From the NCBI RefSeq assembly GCF_000524195.1, contig NW_020170433.1, positions 122,125-186,124 on the forward strand: a stretch of 64,000 bases of DNA, read 5' to 3'. Shown here one piece after another: positions 1 to 15,000 of this stretch; within the stretch, counting starts at the first letter, position 1, and every line of letters begins with the position of its first letter. The stretch comes from Echinococcus granulosus. Its lineage: Eukaryota; Platyhelminthes; Cestoda; Cyclophyllidea; Taeniidae. The position numbers and the translations under genes are program-made. Under the pieces are notes generated by a model. That model saw only the letters and a list, made by a program, of their open reading frames with translations, was not told the origin of the DNA and did no database searches.

Positions 1-3000
1 GCTGGATCTCTGTAGCACTTCCTTCTGGAAGAGCCAGGGTGGCATAGCCGGCATCCACGGCTTGTGTTTGGCTCCGCAGCAGTTGTTGGGTTCCACTCAG
101 CACAACTGGATCCAGCATGAATCGAGAAGTGGAGATGGACGTTCGAGTGAAACTGGTGTCAAAGTATGAATGATTTTACTCAAAGGAGAATTTCCCTTAA
201 CTTTTGGGCATAAAAGCACGTGTGTGCCGGTCAAATAATCTACGAACAGATAAATTAAACTCTCATTTCCGAAGGGAACTTTCAAACAGACTCTTAAATG
301 AATTGTGACTGCTTAAATAAAGAGTTATACTTCAGTGTATTAGTAAAAACCTATTTTCGAAGGTAGTCCATCCCATTTACAACAATTTATTTGCCCAAGC
401 CTTTAGGATATTCATGTCTTTGCGAAAAGGTTTTGAACCAGTGATGAATGTTCTTTGTTATTGCATTTTTTGCTTCGTAATCAGAGTCTTGATTTTAAGT
501 CAAAAAGCCAAAAAATATCAACAAAGTTTCACTTTAAGAGCTCACAAAGCTTAAAAACTGCATTTGAAAATCCCTCAATACAAGAGATGCTGCAGGGGAT
601 TTTACACTCTAGTGCTAGTCCTTTCAAAAGAAACCGTAAAAATCCAGACTTTTAGTTAACATTTTTCCTTCCAGCCAGCAAATAATTAAATTCTACATAA
701 TGGTAGCAGAAATCCGTTAACTATACCCCGGACGTCTGCGATTATGTTCCTCTCTCCACTCCTTGATCAAACTCACTGCTGCCACGAAACAAAGCTTCTG
801 CAGATCTAAAAATACCACCCGGCTTTCATGCAACCTCTTTTCAGAGTTCTTTCCTGTTCCTTATGACTGCAGTTGCAGATGTCTAGACGTAGGGGACACC
901 TTGACTCCATTGCACGAACATGACTACCTTCGAAGCTTTCCGTACATATTTTGACATCCTGCGAGAAATAACTTTACGCCCATACCGAACAAACGTGTTG
1001 ATAGAAACGAGTTTTTACCTCCTACTCACAAAAATCGTCGGTTTCTTGACATATTACATACTTTACCACCATACATTTTGTAAATAAACACCTTGCAAAA
1101 CATAAAGAGCCAGTCTGCTGAGGAGGAGTAGTTACGTAGCCTTTCATTTTCATCATTTACAAACAAAGACAAAGTGAACAAAACCCATAAAGTTGTCTCG
1201 CATAAATGTCCAGGACTAACTTCATGCTTTGTTGCCTTAAATATAAGCAAGACGCTAGATAAAGTCAAACATGCCTTGCTTCCTTGAAAGAACAATGTGG
1301 ATCGAGAGGATTCTGTCGAAAAGGATGACGAAACTCTGCCGACTTAATAGCCGGTTCCAGAACCACCTCTAGGATGGTGGACACAAGATGCTGTCCAATC
1401 CCTCCTATCAGAGCCTGATCGACTGTGTCAGCATGACGGCTGCTGCTTAGCAACTGGAGGACCGTAAGACAGCGAGAGAGAGAGGGAGAGCCACCCAGAA
1501 GGGGCGAGTCGAGGCAGTGTTGGGAAATGTGTTTTCGCAATTGGTGACGAAGTTGTTGATTATCCTCCGCACAGAGTCCGTAGGATAGACCAAGATTACA
1601 GACCTTCTGAAAGAGAAAAGGGGTAGCGCAGCGTAACCGTTCTAGTTTATTTTGGTGTGCTTTTTAGAAGAAAAATCTATGAAAGGCTCCTCCTCCAGGC
1701 TTAGAGATGATTTTATATCTTAACACAAGTCCGCTATTATTTAGTTCTTTTCTTCTTTCACCACTTATTGTAGGTTGTTTGATCACTGACTCACTTGCGT
1801 TGAGACATGATCTCGGCGCTTGTGCTGTTACGTTGGTTAGAGAAACGGACACTGTGCGCTGCATACTTCTGAGGTACCCACCACTTCATCCCCAGCAGGC
1901 AATGCCTGCTTAGTGCATATATTTCATTTCAAATGATGTTTTTCACTCGGAAGTGCGCAAGAAAACCTGCGTTTCAAAAGTAGTGACAACTGGTTAGCCA
2001 GTCTACTGTTCTATGCCTATTTTCACGAGACAAAACAAGGTCTCATAGTTTTCGCCGCATGTCCCAGGGCTTGCCTGTGAGAATACCTAAAATTCAAGAT
2101 AAGGGGAGCCTGCCTGATCCACCTAAAATAAATTTAATAGTACAACTGAGCACCAGCTACGATACAGAGGCATATATGCATGAATGAGCAGACTGACAGA
2201 AAGACAGACAGACGGATAGATAGGTGGATAAAGAGTGGACGAATGAAGGTATCACGGGTTCGTAGATTGAACATGTATAAATTGTTTGATTAGGAAATAA
2301 CAAATAGAAGGTTTGATATACCAAGCAGAGATGCTTAATTAGAGCAGATTTGGTTTGATAAATAGACGGATGACCGCATGAATACATCAAACACAGAGAG
2401 AACAATGGACCAGCGCATTTCAGTCGATTAAAAAATTCATGAACATAGTGCCATTTATTCGACCAATAAATTTAATGCTTCTAAAGGTTAGCATCTCACA
2501 AATTTCCCCTTCAATTTACTTCATTTCAACCGAAGAAATGGCATCACTTTTGCTGAAAAGTCCTACCTCGATTTCCGTATCCCCCGCTTCACTGGCACCC
2601 TGTCGTGCTTCAACGAATGCCCTGTAGGCTACACGACGCGAGTTGGGTGTAGAATTTGGTCGCGTGAGAGTAGATAATAGTGTTTGTAACAGCCGAAGAA
2701 TTAAATGCTGAGGCATTTCAGCGCTGAAGTCTTTATCTCCTTGAGATGCAACTAGCGCAAACTGAATCATTCGCAGTATCAGCATAGTCCCGTTGAAAAG
2801 TACAATTTCCGTTCTAAGAAAATGACCAAATTATGCATTTTAAAATCATCTTAGTGTTCATGGAAAGGATGTTTATGACAAAAGTTATATTCACCCCCAT
2901 TTAATCAATTCCATGACATTTGAATTCACCATATTCTGAAATATTTCTATCTTAGCCGTCTGTTCAAGGTGAAAAGCATGCTTAGACCCCTTGAAGTCTT

Positions 3001-6000
3001 CCATCAACTTGCCAAACATTAGTAAACAGTGCGAGAATGTAGCCGGTTCAATGCTTTCTGGGATTCCCATTCCAAGAAGGGTGTTAGTCAGATGCACAGC
3101 AAGCACGGGCCAATGGGATGCGGCGGCGCAGGCGGCCTCAATTGTGCTTGTGATTGGGCCCTCCGAAGGTCGCTTGCGCCGTTGGGCTATGTTCAAGTCA
3201 TTCACGCTTGACCACAGTTCAGTTACGAGAGGGTGAAGGTCAGTTGGGAGGTGAGAGAGGGGAAGAATATGCCATCCACGACTTTTTAGAAAGTTTTCAC
3301 TTCCGTCTTGAGAATTGGAGCAAAGTGAGGTGAATTTGGAGGCGAGAAGGCCAGCGCACTCCCAGACAACTGTGAGGAGGGTCTTCTGACTTTGATGCAC
3401 ATATTTGAGGAGGACGTTGATAAATCTGAGAGAAGCGTTAGCGAAAACCAAAACCAGAATTCTACTTACTGAGAGAGAGGGAGATTATCAGTCTCGGGAG
3501 AGAAACTGTTGCACGAAGAAAGGATTATTTTGAATAGGTGAAAACGAAATGTCGTCCGTTTGTAGTCTTCGTGGCCTTGAAGCTCAAATAGCAGCTCTCT
3601 AAATTGAAAAAATAAGCACATCCATTATTGGGTTTAAGTCGATTTTTCAAAAAAGTGTCGGTTATGATTTTTACCTAAAAGTTTCCATGGTTTTTAGGTG
3701 AGGAAAAGTGACTGCTGATACCTCGTCTTTACTTTGACAGAGGCAACCGTGATGAGGTTTCCTATAACTCCCAAAAAATTTCCCATCCACTCCCAATCTG
3801 CAAACATTCTAGATGGTTGTGCTCTAGCTCAATCCCTCCTGATTGGCTCATATCAAGCAGAGATGTGACCTAAATGTCCTTATAACTCTTTGAAGACAAA
3901 GGCCAGGGTCAATTAGTTACTGCGACTACGCGTAGCTGAAATCCCACTCGGGCTCAGACGCGTGCATAGGTAGTCTCCGCTTTTCAGTTGCCTGGCTTGC
4001 ACAGGCGCGCCACATGCCCGTGTTGACTCACCCACGTTAGTCGATAAAGACATCTGCCCTGGAGTCTATTGATTATCTGTCGACTATCGATTATCGACTT
4101 AATGGCCTCAGTAGAATCGAGACAACTCGGGCGCGTGCACAAGCATTGGCTTGGAATAAAGTAATAAGACAATTTTTAAGGAATTGAAAAACCTTCTGCA
4201 CTGCTTTGAGCTTACATTTCCGTGGGTGTCGACGCCTGGAAGACAAATTTGCAAAGTATTTATCTGAAGTGACATTAAAGGATTTAAAGAGGGATTAAAA
4301 GGAGTAGAAAACTTCGGGTAAGGCTTGATTCTCCATTTTATGACAAAAGAATGGAGAGTATTTCCTTCCAAGTGCTTAAATTATATACCGACTTTTCAAA
4401 GACTTTATGGTGCTATCTTAGAAATCGGATGGATTGTAGTGTCTCAAGTCTTCTACGACACCAAAATAAGCCATATTAATAGGGAGGAAGATTTAGTGAT
4501 GAAGGATATCTGGGTCGGGCAGCTATGGGCATATCCGGAGGGCCATAACGCCTGGTGGAAGGGCGAACTGCAGAGCCTGAAGAGTCTACGTAGTCAAATA
4601 TTACCAACAAAGAATGTATCAAATCAATATGGTGTAACAATCTTAAAGCTGATTTTCTCTAGATTAAAGAATTTGGCAATCAAAAAAGGTTCTACAGACG
4701 ATAGAGGAAGGACTTGATGGCTAACAATCATCCATACTTAAGGATACTTCAACAAAGCGGGATAGACATACGTTCAGTTCGTAAAACAATGTCAAACGAT
4801 TTTGCAACCATCCTTGAGTCACATTAAACGGTGATGGCCACCAGTTAAATCAAAAAGTGAAAGATCGCCAAGCACACTCATTCGAAACCAAAATCTGAGC
4901 AAACCAACGCCCTCACTTATATGGGATTGCTACGCCTGTAGGAAGCCAGGACTCAGCCAAAAGACGAAACAACTCAAGGTTGTTTTTCAGCGCTGAAGCA
5001 ACACCTTCGGGAATACTGGAGGTGTGGTCCTCGCCGGCTTCGGTGGTAGACGAAATCCACGTCCTTTTCAACAGGCATGCAAGAAGAGATCTAGCTGCAG
5101 ATTTCTCAACCTCAGTGGAGGGTAAAGCATCACTGGAGACACCCCATTCACCGAGAAGGAGACAGAGATCGATGCCGAGAGAGGACAAGCCGCAGGAATC
5201 GACTAGAGCTTCTACGCCCGAGGAGGCATAATTGATAAGAACTGGAAGCCAGAGTTTGGCGAACGGCTTGAATACCTGAAATGGACATATATATAGGGTA
5301 TTAAACTGCATCACTTAAGACACAATCAAAGCTTAATCATTTAGAAATCTTGTTAAATAACTACTTTTTATTCATTTTTAGTTAATTCAAAAATTGTGTT
5401 CAACCCATAAAAGGAATATCAAGTAATCAATTTCAGTTCGTTGATCAGTCAAATGAGTTTAGGTTCATGATAGAAAAATTATTAATTTACCAGAAAATTA
5501 ACTGGTTTTTTCAGCATTTGTATTCTCGTCGTATCTACTAATCGCAATAGGAGATAAGTTACCGCGTATAGTTCCCTAATGATGTAAAAATAGAGGAAAA
5601 CGCAACTTCTAATACAATCTTCTCTGACTAGTTTCTCATTGCATTTAAAACTCCAGTGGTCTTCCTGTAAGAATGCCAAATAAATTCTCATTCTTATAAA
5701 CAAATAGGAAGTACTTAATTTTGAATAATCTATAATTAAATCTCCTGTGTGGCCACAAGTTTTCTGGTGAATTTCAAAACATTATCGTGACTGTAAACAA
5801 GTCCTACTTGCAAAGTCATGGTCTTGGTTTACTGTACTTTAGTAAACTGGTGTTTGCTAAACTGTATGTTTAGCTTTGCGGAATCTTCGGTCTCCGCGGT
5901 TTGTATTTCTGTGGTTTCACAGAATACGGGCACCCTAACAAGAAACCAGTCGTCAGGAGGACTCCAAATACCACAGTGCCTCTGATAAAATTGTCAATTA

Positions 6001-9000
6001 GGATTTCACTTTCTATAACTCCATTTATTGTGATTCCTCGAACGATCTTGAACGCGCTTACATGACATGGGTAAAAAGTGACACACTGACTAGGGCATTC
6101 CTACCTTCCAGTTTGAAGATTGTGCAATTTTCTTCTATGGTACTTATTGTTGGCATTCGATCAGAGAAAACAGACGAGGGTTTTGTCTTTTGCCATACTT
6201 TGAGTTGGGAGGATAAACGCAAAATCAAATCTACAACCGCGGCGACGAAATTTCTCAAACCCACAATTGAAAGCACTGGGCGGACAAAAAGTCGGCAGCC
6301 GCAACCTAGTTATATCAGTAGACACTGCCTACATTCATAACGTCTGTTTCCAGGACCCGTATATTTCATGCTATGCTCTCCCCGAATTACCTCGGTGCAA
6401 TTGATGATCACCTTGACCACAAATGCGCGCACGTTGTTGTTGGAACGACTTAAGTTGAAGTGCTCGTAGAGAAATCGCAGAATAGCAGGCATGTCGTTGG
6501 AGTTCTCGGACTAAATAGATTTTTCAAAGGAAACATTTATTGAGCATGCATTAGCGAATGCCAGATAAGGTGACTTGTCACCAACCTTTAGGAAACCCAG
6601 ACGGTGCATGTGTTTCAGCAGTCCCACGAAGCACACCATCACGGAAGTTGTGTTGAGACAATCGACTTCCAAATTAACTTGGACTGCCTCTACATCCTCG
6701 TCTTGAGTGAAGTCGGCAGAGGCGGTAGAAGATGAAGGTGATATAGACCCTTTACTTGGACTAATTGGCTTCTTGAATTCGGCCAGAAAATTTGATCCCC
6801 TTATAATCTGAGTGGGTTCAATAAAATTATCCATCAAATACCGATACTAACTTCTCCTAAGCTGGGGAATTTAATGCTTTTTTAAAGGGGTTTTCAACTA
6901 AATTCTGGCCTTGAATAATGATAGTAGACATTCTTCTTGTTCATTACAGGGTAAAATTCGAAATGAGAGATTACACTTCAAGTGTCGAAATTACCTGAGT
7001 TCCCGAAGTTCGTATGAATCGATTAATCTCCACGGAAAAACTACTTCCCTGTAGAAGGTCACCACGATTCGGAACTCCACCAAACGCGCCTCTCTTTTCA
7101 ATAGATTCATTTGCCTGGAGCCGTAGGTAGGGTTCTCGTTGCGATGGCAACCAGAATTCCTCCCGCAATTCGATGAACGCCGATCGGTACTTGCCTGATC
7201 TCTTTGAAAAAAAAATTGCGGTTTAATTTACATGGTGACTTATTGGCTAATAACTAGAGAGTAGAACAGGAAAGAAAGAAGTGGCAGTAACTCACTTGCC
7301 TAGGAAAGTTGAGGTTTTTGTCTGTGGGAAGGAAGCGTGAGAGGGGATCACAAGCGAGTACGTAGTTGTAGGTCTTCTCCTGAGTTTGAGTGGCACTCAA
7401 GGTGGCGACAAGACATGCCAGACTGGCAGACCATAGAGCACGTCTTAAAATCGAGGCAGTGGCTTCAAGGTCATGGGTCAATGAGGCGTTGGGTGGTGGT
7501 TCAAGTGCATCTTTGAGGATTGCGTAAGCCTTCCTGAAGTGCATATAAAAGCATCAAGCATTGCATTTTCATCACTTTGATTGAACTTAAGCAGGAGAAA
7601 AGAGGGCATTCCAATTGAGTATAAATGTGAATGGTAGGCAAACAGCTTGATAAAGTCAATCGGGATCCCGGATAACACTATTTTTTGTCATGGGGCATTT
7701 ATTTATTTTCATTAACTGGGATTAGGCGCAATTTTGTAGGCAAATAGAACAAATTCAATTACCTACCCTATCAGCATGGCGGTCAGTTCCTTTCCCTTTA
7801 TCTGCACCTTCTGAAGAGGATCTAATATCATCGGTCCAAGAAAGACCTTTAGGATGGATCCAACACCACCACCACTTGTTCCATGGAGGCAGGTCTTAGG
7901 AAGGCGGTTGTATAGCACGACAAGGAGATAAAAGGTAGCACTACAGTTTAAAAGCCTCCACATCCAATGTGCCACTGTCAACTCATCTCTTTGCACTCCG
8001 ATCTCCAGATTCTGGGTCCATTTGACGATGTTTCGCGCACCCACATGTTCCAGAGCAACTGGACCCACGTAAAGGAAAAGTGGTTGAATGAACTTGCGAA
8101 AATAGCGATGCCAGAGATTGATGAAGGCGCTTGATGGATGCGCGGAGATGACAGCCTGTTCAAAGACCTCCAGGGCTGAAGTCAACAGTCGCTCTTGGAC
8201 TAGAGGCCGCGCCCATATTCTGGAAGGCAATACACCTCGTCAACCACGATAAGTGGTGCTACTACTTACCGTTTCATCGCACACTGTAGAGCTTCATCCA
8301 AATCTTCGTCCATGAAGTGCTCATCATAACGACAGAATGTCATCGTGAGAATCTGGATAGCTTCAGGGCAGCTGACTGTTTTTAGAAGGGAAAGAACCTA
8401 AATATCGGTTACAAGAGAAGGCGATAAAGTACATTGAGTCAAAAAAGTAGATGCAGTTTCAAGCAGATTCATTTACGCCCTATATATGCTTTCAGAGAAA
8501 TAGTAGATCCACGAACACTTTTTTGTGGCTTTCATAACATAACAGACAGGTTTAAGATGAACAGAGGTGGAAACCTGATCATTTTAAAAGCCAGCTAGTA
8601 TTTATGCCCCCTTATTGTTACGAAGTAGTATGCAATCATCCGTTTGGCCATTAAAGTATCTACCGTATCAACCGTTTCCAATTGCAAAATATCATTGAAA
8701 TCAACTACTTATATGTCCCACATAAGTAGTAGCAAAACGTAACAAGTGAGCCGGAAAATGTAACCAGTTCACAGGAGGAGAGGCGATCAGGTCTTATTAA
8801 ATGAACGGCGGAAATTCATCAACCTTTTTAAACAATTTGCTTCTGCTTTCTTGTACTATCACTTTTACCTTAATCGAAAACTCTCTCCACCTAAAATGAG
8901 TAAATTGAAAATTTGTGAGAAAACCCCTTTGTTACAGATTATTCGTAATGAGTGTATGAAGAAGAATGTGTGTCCAAAGTTATGAAATAACGTAGCTTCC

Positions 9001-12000
9001 ACGAGGATGGACGCACATCAATCAACGTCTAACGAGCCAAACTCACTGATCTCAAAAGGGTCCCACATTCACTCAGTTTTGTGGAAGAGCGCGCAAGCTC
9101 CTGCGGATCTAGGGGAAGATTTGAGGCAAGAAGAAGCTTAACAGCTTCAACAATCTCGGTGCGATGTTCACTTCTCAATTCAAGTGTGATGGGAGTGATT
9201 TCCGGTTGAAGGAAGAAGGCCAACATATCAAGAAGTTTTACCTGTGGCAAGAAGAAAATAAAATAAACGACGAGAAATAAGTTAAAAAATTATTTCAAAT
9301 AGTTTATAGATTTTTACTTTGGCGGAATTTTTTAGCGTCTCCGTTTTGAGAAGGTTCAAGTAGGTCGTCACGAAAGTATTTCGATCAAGCTCCTGTAATA
9401 GGAAAAAGGACTCCTTATGGTTAGGTTGAGAAAATATTGCAAATTATACTTGGAGAAGTGATATTATAGCAGTGACGATTCGTTGACTGCAAACACTTTC
9501 TTAATTGTCGTCAATTTAATAAACTGTAATACTATGGATGATAGTACCAAAAAATCTGGAACATATTCTTCCGATAAAATAAGATTGAGATCTCTCTATA
9601 AAAGAATGAAATAGTTAAAAATTCGTCCCATTTGATGGTACATGAGTCGAATGTCACATAGTATTTGCTTGTAGATGTTTTTTGACAAGTGATAAGCAAC
9701 ATCAGTGCAGAAATCCACATTATGCTTTCACTGGAAAGGAAAAGGCGACCACAGTAGTAGACAAAGGTGAAGTAGAGTTGGAGAGAAAATAAACCATTTC
9801 GAAATTCTGCTGATGCGATAAATTATTGCTTATAGCCAGTCCTCATTACCTACCTTTGATAATTATCGTTAACAAGATAACATTGGTATTTAACAGTAAT
9901 CAAAAGCTTGCTACTAATGGGAACGTGGAAGTAGTTCCTTATTGTTTGGTGCACAAAAATGACCACCGTGTACCAACAAGACACGGTCGGGGTACGCAAC
10001 TGAATGGATTCAAAACTCACAACTTGAGAAAGAGAGATAACAGCTTCGAGAAGGTCAACACAGACCTCCCTCCCAAAATTGTTGTCTTTTAAAAAGGGCT
10101 CTATACGTTGGCACCATACATTAGCAATCCCATCACACAACTGGTTTGTTCGCATTCTAAAAGAATATGTTGAGAAGTTAGATGGTGAAGATGCAATTAC
10201 AGTGATCCAATCTACTTACTTATTCGGATCTTTTGAATACATGCCCAGGGATTTGAGTAGGATAGACATGATTGCATTTGGAGCATCTAATTGTACGACA
10301 TCTTCTTCACTTAATCCCAGAATGGTTAGAAGATTGACTGGGTAGATCAAACACTCGTCTGATTGGTCAATTGCCTTTAAAAGCACTTCTGCATCAAAGA
10401 CAATCTGCAATGCGGGTAATATTACCCTTTTTTAACAAGTACTTACTTGATAGTTGAGACATGATGCAATAGCGAATGCAACTTGGGCAATTTTGGCCAG
10501 TTTGTCTGATGAGCCCAGTGTGCTCTAAAGAATAAGCAGTGATCGGTGGAAAGGTCATCTTGCCTCTTTAAACGTGTCGACTATGTGTTGGCACACTTTC
10601 AGAGATATGTAGTCAGAAAACAATTCACGAAGACCGAGATCCTTCTTGACGGTGATTAGAAGTAGTGGTATGTTTGAAAGGATTTCTGTGAGATCAGCAA
10701 TCTGCCCCTGATCTGTTAAAGCAAACTCACCGCTTTCCTCAAAAAGTCTGATTTTAAATGAAGGTTTCAGGAAATCGACAAACCTATGCAGCTTATGTAA
10801 TTGGGACATTGAAGCCATGGTCCAGGTGAGACACGTTTTAGGCAGCATTCTTAACACCTCGACGGCCTATAAGTGATTATTAAACCGAATCGACACAGCA
10901 CCTTATCAGCTGGTTCGATTTCCATAGTTGTAGGCTTTAAGAGGCTACGACCAAGAAAATTCCATACGGTGTGATTTTCAGAAAACACACTACTCAAGTC
11001 CACTCGTGGCTTTGAATGGAGAATCGCGAGCAAGAACTTTATAACTGCGGTTGATTCATCTGGAGCCATGCTTTAGAAAGTAGGATAAGAAAATTAAAAG
11101 GTTTACTTCTCTTCTGCTCCACAGTAGCGCTTCAGAAATGCGATAATACGGCTTTCAGGAAGTTGAATTGCTTCAAAAAAGGCCGTGTTGGTTATAAGAT
11201 TGGCGGAAAGTAGCCAAGCGTAGTTATTGAGACAACAGGTAAACCCACTCGATGAATCCAATTTCCATTCAAAACTGGAAAAAATAGAACATTACGTCGA
11301 TTTAAAATAAATTAGTAGCCATACGTTGATATGAGGGAAGCCGTGTCAGGAAGTACTTTTCGAATGAGTCGTAAACTAGACGATGAGACGATTTGCTCCA
11401 CGAGTTCCTGGAACAACTTTCCGTTGAGAGGGTCACGACAAGCCAGTAGAAGGGATTTCAGGCAAGAGGGAACGGAAGCTGTTTCCCAGGATGTTGGTTT
11501 AAGCGATTCTGCCATGGGGTTGGTTTTGACAGTTCGTGTCAAACGAGGCTGTTTTTCAGGGGTTACGCAGTCGTCATAGATCAAGCCTTCTGGCGATTTT
11601 TTCATTAATTCAGTGAGCAATCCGACTGCTCGTTTTAAAGCAGCAGCGACGGGACCTTGACCCGGTGCTAGGTAACAGTAAGAAAAGACCTCATAGCCAA
11701 CCTGATAAAAGGGATCGCTTGAAGGCGTCGATAAGGAGATAGACATGCTGAAAGGCCATTTCTGGTCGGGCACTAAAAAACAAGATTTTGAATGACTACC
11801 ATCCGCCCCACCTTAGGAGATTGGCTATTGTGTTGGTGAAAACTTGAGCTGCAGCTCCATCTTGACACAGACCTTTCAAATTTAGCCTGAGTAGATCCTC
11901 AAATGTTTGATCGCCGATAGAGGCAGGACGTCTCTTATTGCCAGTGGTTTCAGAGCTCATCCACTTGAAGAAATCTTGAAGACACGCAGAGGCCAGCTTC

Positions 12001-15000
12001 GTGCGTCTTGTTTGGACTAATTCTAGAGCGGGAATGGGTGGAACAACGCAGTTGCCCTACCAGAAAGTGGCCACCGTGAGTCGATAAAGCCACAAATATC
12101 ATCTTCGGGTGGAGCAAGACATAAAATACGTAGAATCACTTTCTGCAGAAGTTTAGCTTCACACAGGCCTGCCATTCGATAGCCCGCATACCAATGAACC
12201 AATTGAAATGCGAGGCATCGGAAGAGACGGCAAATTAGCTAGGAAAAAATCAATTTATGTGTGTTAGTTTACTTGATCAGTGTCAGCTCCCAGAATGAAT
12301 GTCACATGAAAGAGGAGAGACCAGTAAGCAGAGTCACTCTCCCCGATTGGATCGCTGGGATCCGGGGCTATTTCACGCTGTTTGATGAGTCCAAAAACAA
12401 TATACTCGTGCAAATATTCGGCTGCAGACACTCTTGCTTGACGAGAAACACTGGTATTGACTAGGGGCAAATTAAAAAGCAAAGATAAAAGTACTCTGAT
12501 TGGTTGATTTGGTGGTGGACTTGGGCCTCCAGAGAAGGATACGAAGGAGTCGTGCAAACAATCGTACATCAGAAAGCCGTATATACGGCCGCAAATCCGG
12601 AAAAGGTAAACACAAAGTAAGATCATTAAAAACACCCTTTTCTGAAGGTAGAATATTTCCAAAGATGGTTCCATCTTCATTAGGTGTTTCCACCTAAAAT
12701 GATTTATATTAAAATACAAGTAGCAACCAACCAAATTGAGAAGTTCCCAATGCTGCGCATTCTGTCCAATAATTTCAATGATCTTCATTTGCGCCTTACT
12801 GAGCGGTGAATCAAAATTTAGTCGATTTGGTCGTCCAGCGATTGCCCTTAGCGTCGGACGGATCCCCACCCTATGATCAGACCGCCGTGAGCGTTGACCG
12901 ATAAGAGGCGGTGGCGCCTTGCTCGCGATTGGTTTGTCATGATGGATCTCTAGTAGGCCAGCTAATGCTGGCACAAGACTCCCAAATGCCATTGGATAGG
13001 TTGAGGATTTAGATTTGATCTCTATTAGGAGAAAGGAAAGAATCTATATTTAGACCAGATCAATAATACGTGTGATTTTGACACAACGACTAACCATCCA
13101 ACCAGGACTCAACGGCGGAGGCGGCAGCGGTTGCTAGGTGCTCACAATGACCTTGCGAACCGGCCAATTGACAGATGGAGGCGATGATATAAGCAAATTG
13201 GCTAAAGAGCCTGCCTTCGGGGTGCAACGTGAAGACTGAGAGAGGCAAACTGAGAAGGCAGGAACAACGAGCGGTACTGAGGTCATCCGCGGAAAGAGCT
13301 CCTGTCGGTGGAAATGCCTCCAGCAGGGAGATTGCAAATGATCGCAGGTGAGTCAAGGTGGGAGAGGTGCTGCATTCTGTTTCAAAAAATTAATTGAAAT
13401 TCTATGCAATAGTTGATTCCATGTGCAAAGAATGAAATGTGTAGCGTTGAGGCAAATTACAAATTAGCATTTTCGACGTCCCGCTTGTCACTAAAAATAT
13501 TGTATCGTTAGTAGTAACTTGCATTTTTTGTTGAATCATAAAATGTATCCGCGTAGAAAGATGGGAGCAATTAGTGGTACCTATTAGAGAACCAGAAAAA
13601 AGTATAAGGGCTCTAATTCGACAACATGTAGCTGACAGTGGCAAATTACAGGTCCAAATCGCTAATGAGGAACAATGTACCGAAAATGATCCAGATAGTA
13701 AATTTTAATTTCATCCACTCATGATGCTACTTATAGCTATTTAAGTAACAATTTGACAATTTCACCACACATGACTGGGAACTAGAGATTGCGGCCTTAT
13801 ATTGCGAATTTCTGTTGAATTCATTTATGCTAACTTTCATTCGAAATTTTTGAGCTTCCAGCTGTCTAGTCATATTTCTTCCGACTAAAGCATGGAGATG
13901 TAGTAAAATATGTCCCGTAATGTTGCCATCAAAAGTCCCCTCCTGGCAAGAAAACATATTTATCTCTAATAAGCATAAACAGAATTGTTCTGTATTTCGT
14001 GACGGGGGTCAAATAGATCTGTCATCTAAATAATTTCAATGGCTTCATGTCATCATTTGATTAGTCAAAAAAGACTGTTCAGTAGTGTCACATTATCGGC
14101 CTTGTGGCGCTAGACGTTGACAGCATTGCAGTAAAGTGCCGACAGTGGGAGTTTGCAAAACCTTTAAAATACCACTGCTTTTCCATGAACCCATCGGAAG
14201 TGGTGAGATTGAAAGGGAAATGAAAAATTGGTCGCACAACAGTGTGTCCTATGCTCGATTGTCTGACTATATTCTACTACAAGCCTTATTCCTCCAAGAC
14301 TGAGATGTCAATGGGGGTTATGCATAATTTTCACGGAGCGCAAAGTTTGCTTTTTGTGAATAGGCGATACCAAACATTTTATTCGACACATATGACTAGT
14401 AGAAGAATTAATTTCGCAATTACAGTTGTCAAGGCGCATAGCAGAGGGATCAAACGTGGCTGTTCTACTAGTGTGGCGGATGCAGAGCGCTCCGGGCGTC
14501 TAGCTACTACCACAACCACGAAGGATGAAAAAAAGAAAAGTCTGGAACTGATTTGAAAATATAGGAAGATAGCAGTTGGAAGTGTTTCGAAGTCACTGAA
14601 TAAAGTAATTTCGTTGCACCTGTCCCCAATTTTTAAAGACAAAAGACTTAACGTCATCATCAAGGTACCAATAATAAGGTTGAGCATTTTGAATTGTGGA
14701 TTGATGATTGATTGCTTTACAAATTAATGGGTTACTTGGTTTATCACTAGTAGCAAGGCAGGCAGTTGTTTGCCGTAAGGCAGGCTGAAAGCGAAAACAG
14801 ACGTACCTTTGAAGAAGTTGGACTGCTTGGCCAATAGGACGGCTAGTTTTAGAAGACGGTAGAGACCACTAAGCAGAGGGTACCTACAAAGGGTGAAGCC
14901 CACAAGGTACCTGTTCGTACACTCAAATCTGCGTGCTTTGACGTGAGAGACAAATGAACGTGAGGTGATGTGAATAGCAATGGTCTGCTGGTAGCATCTT

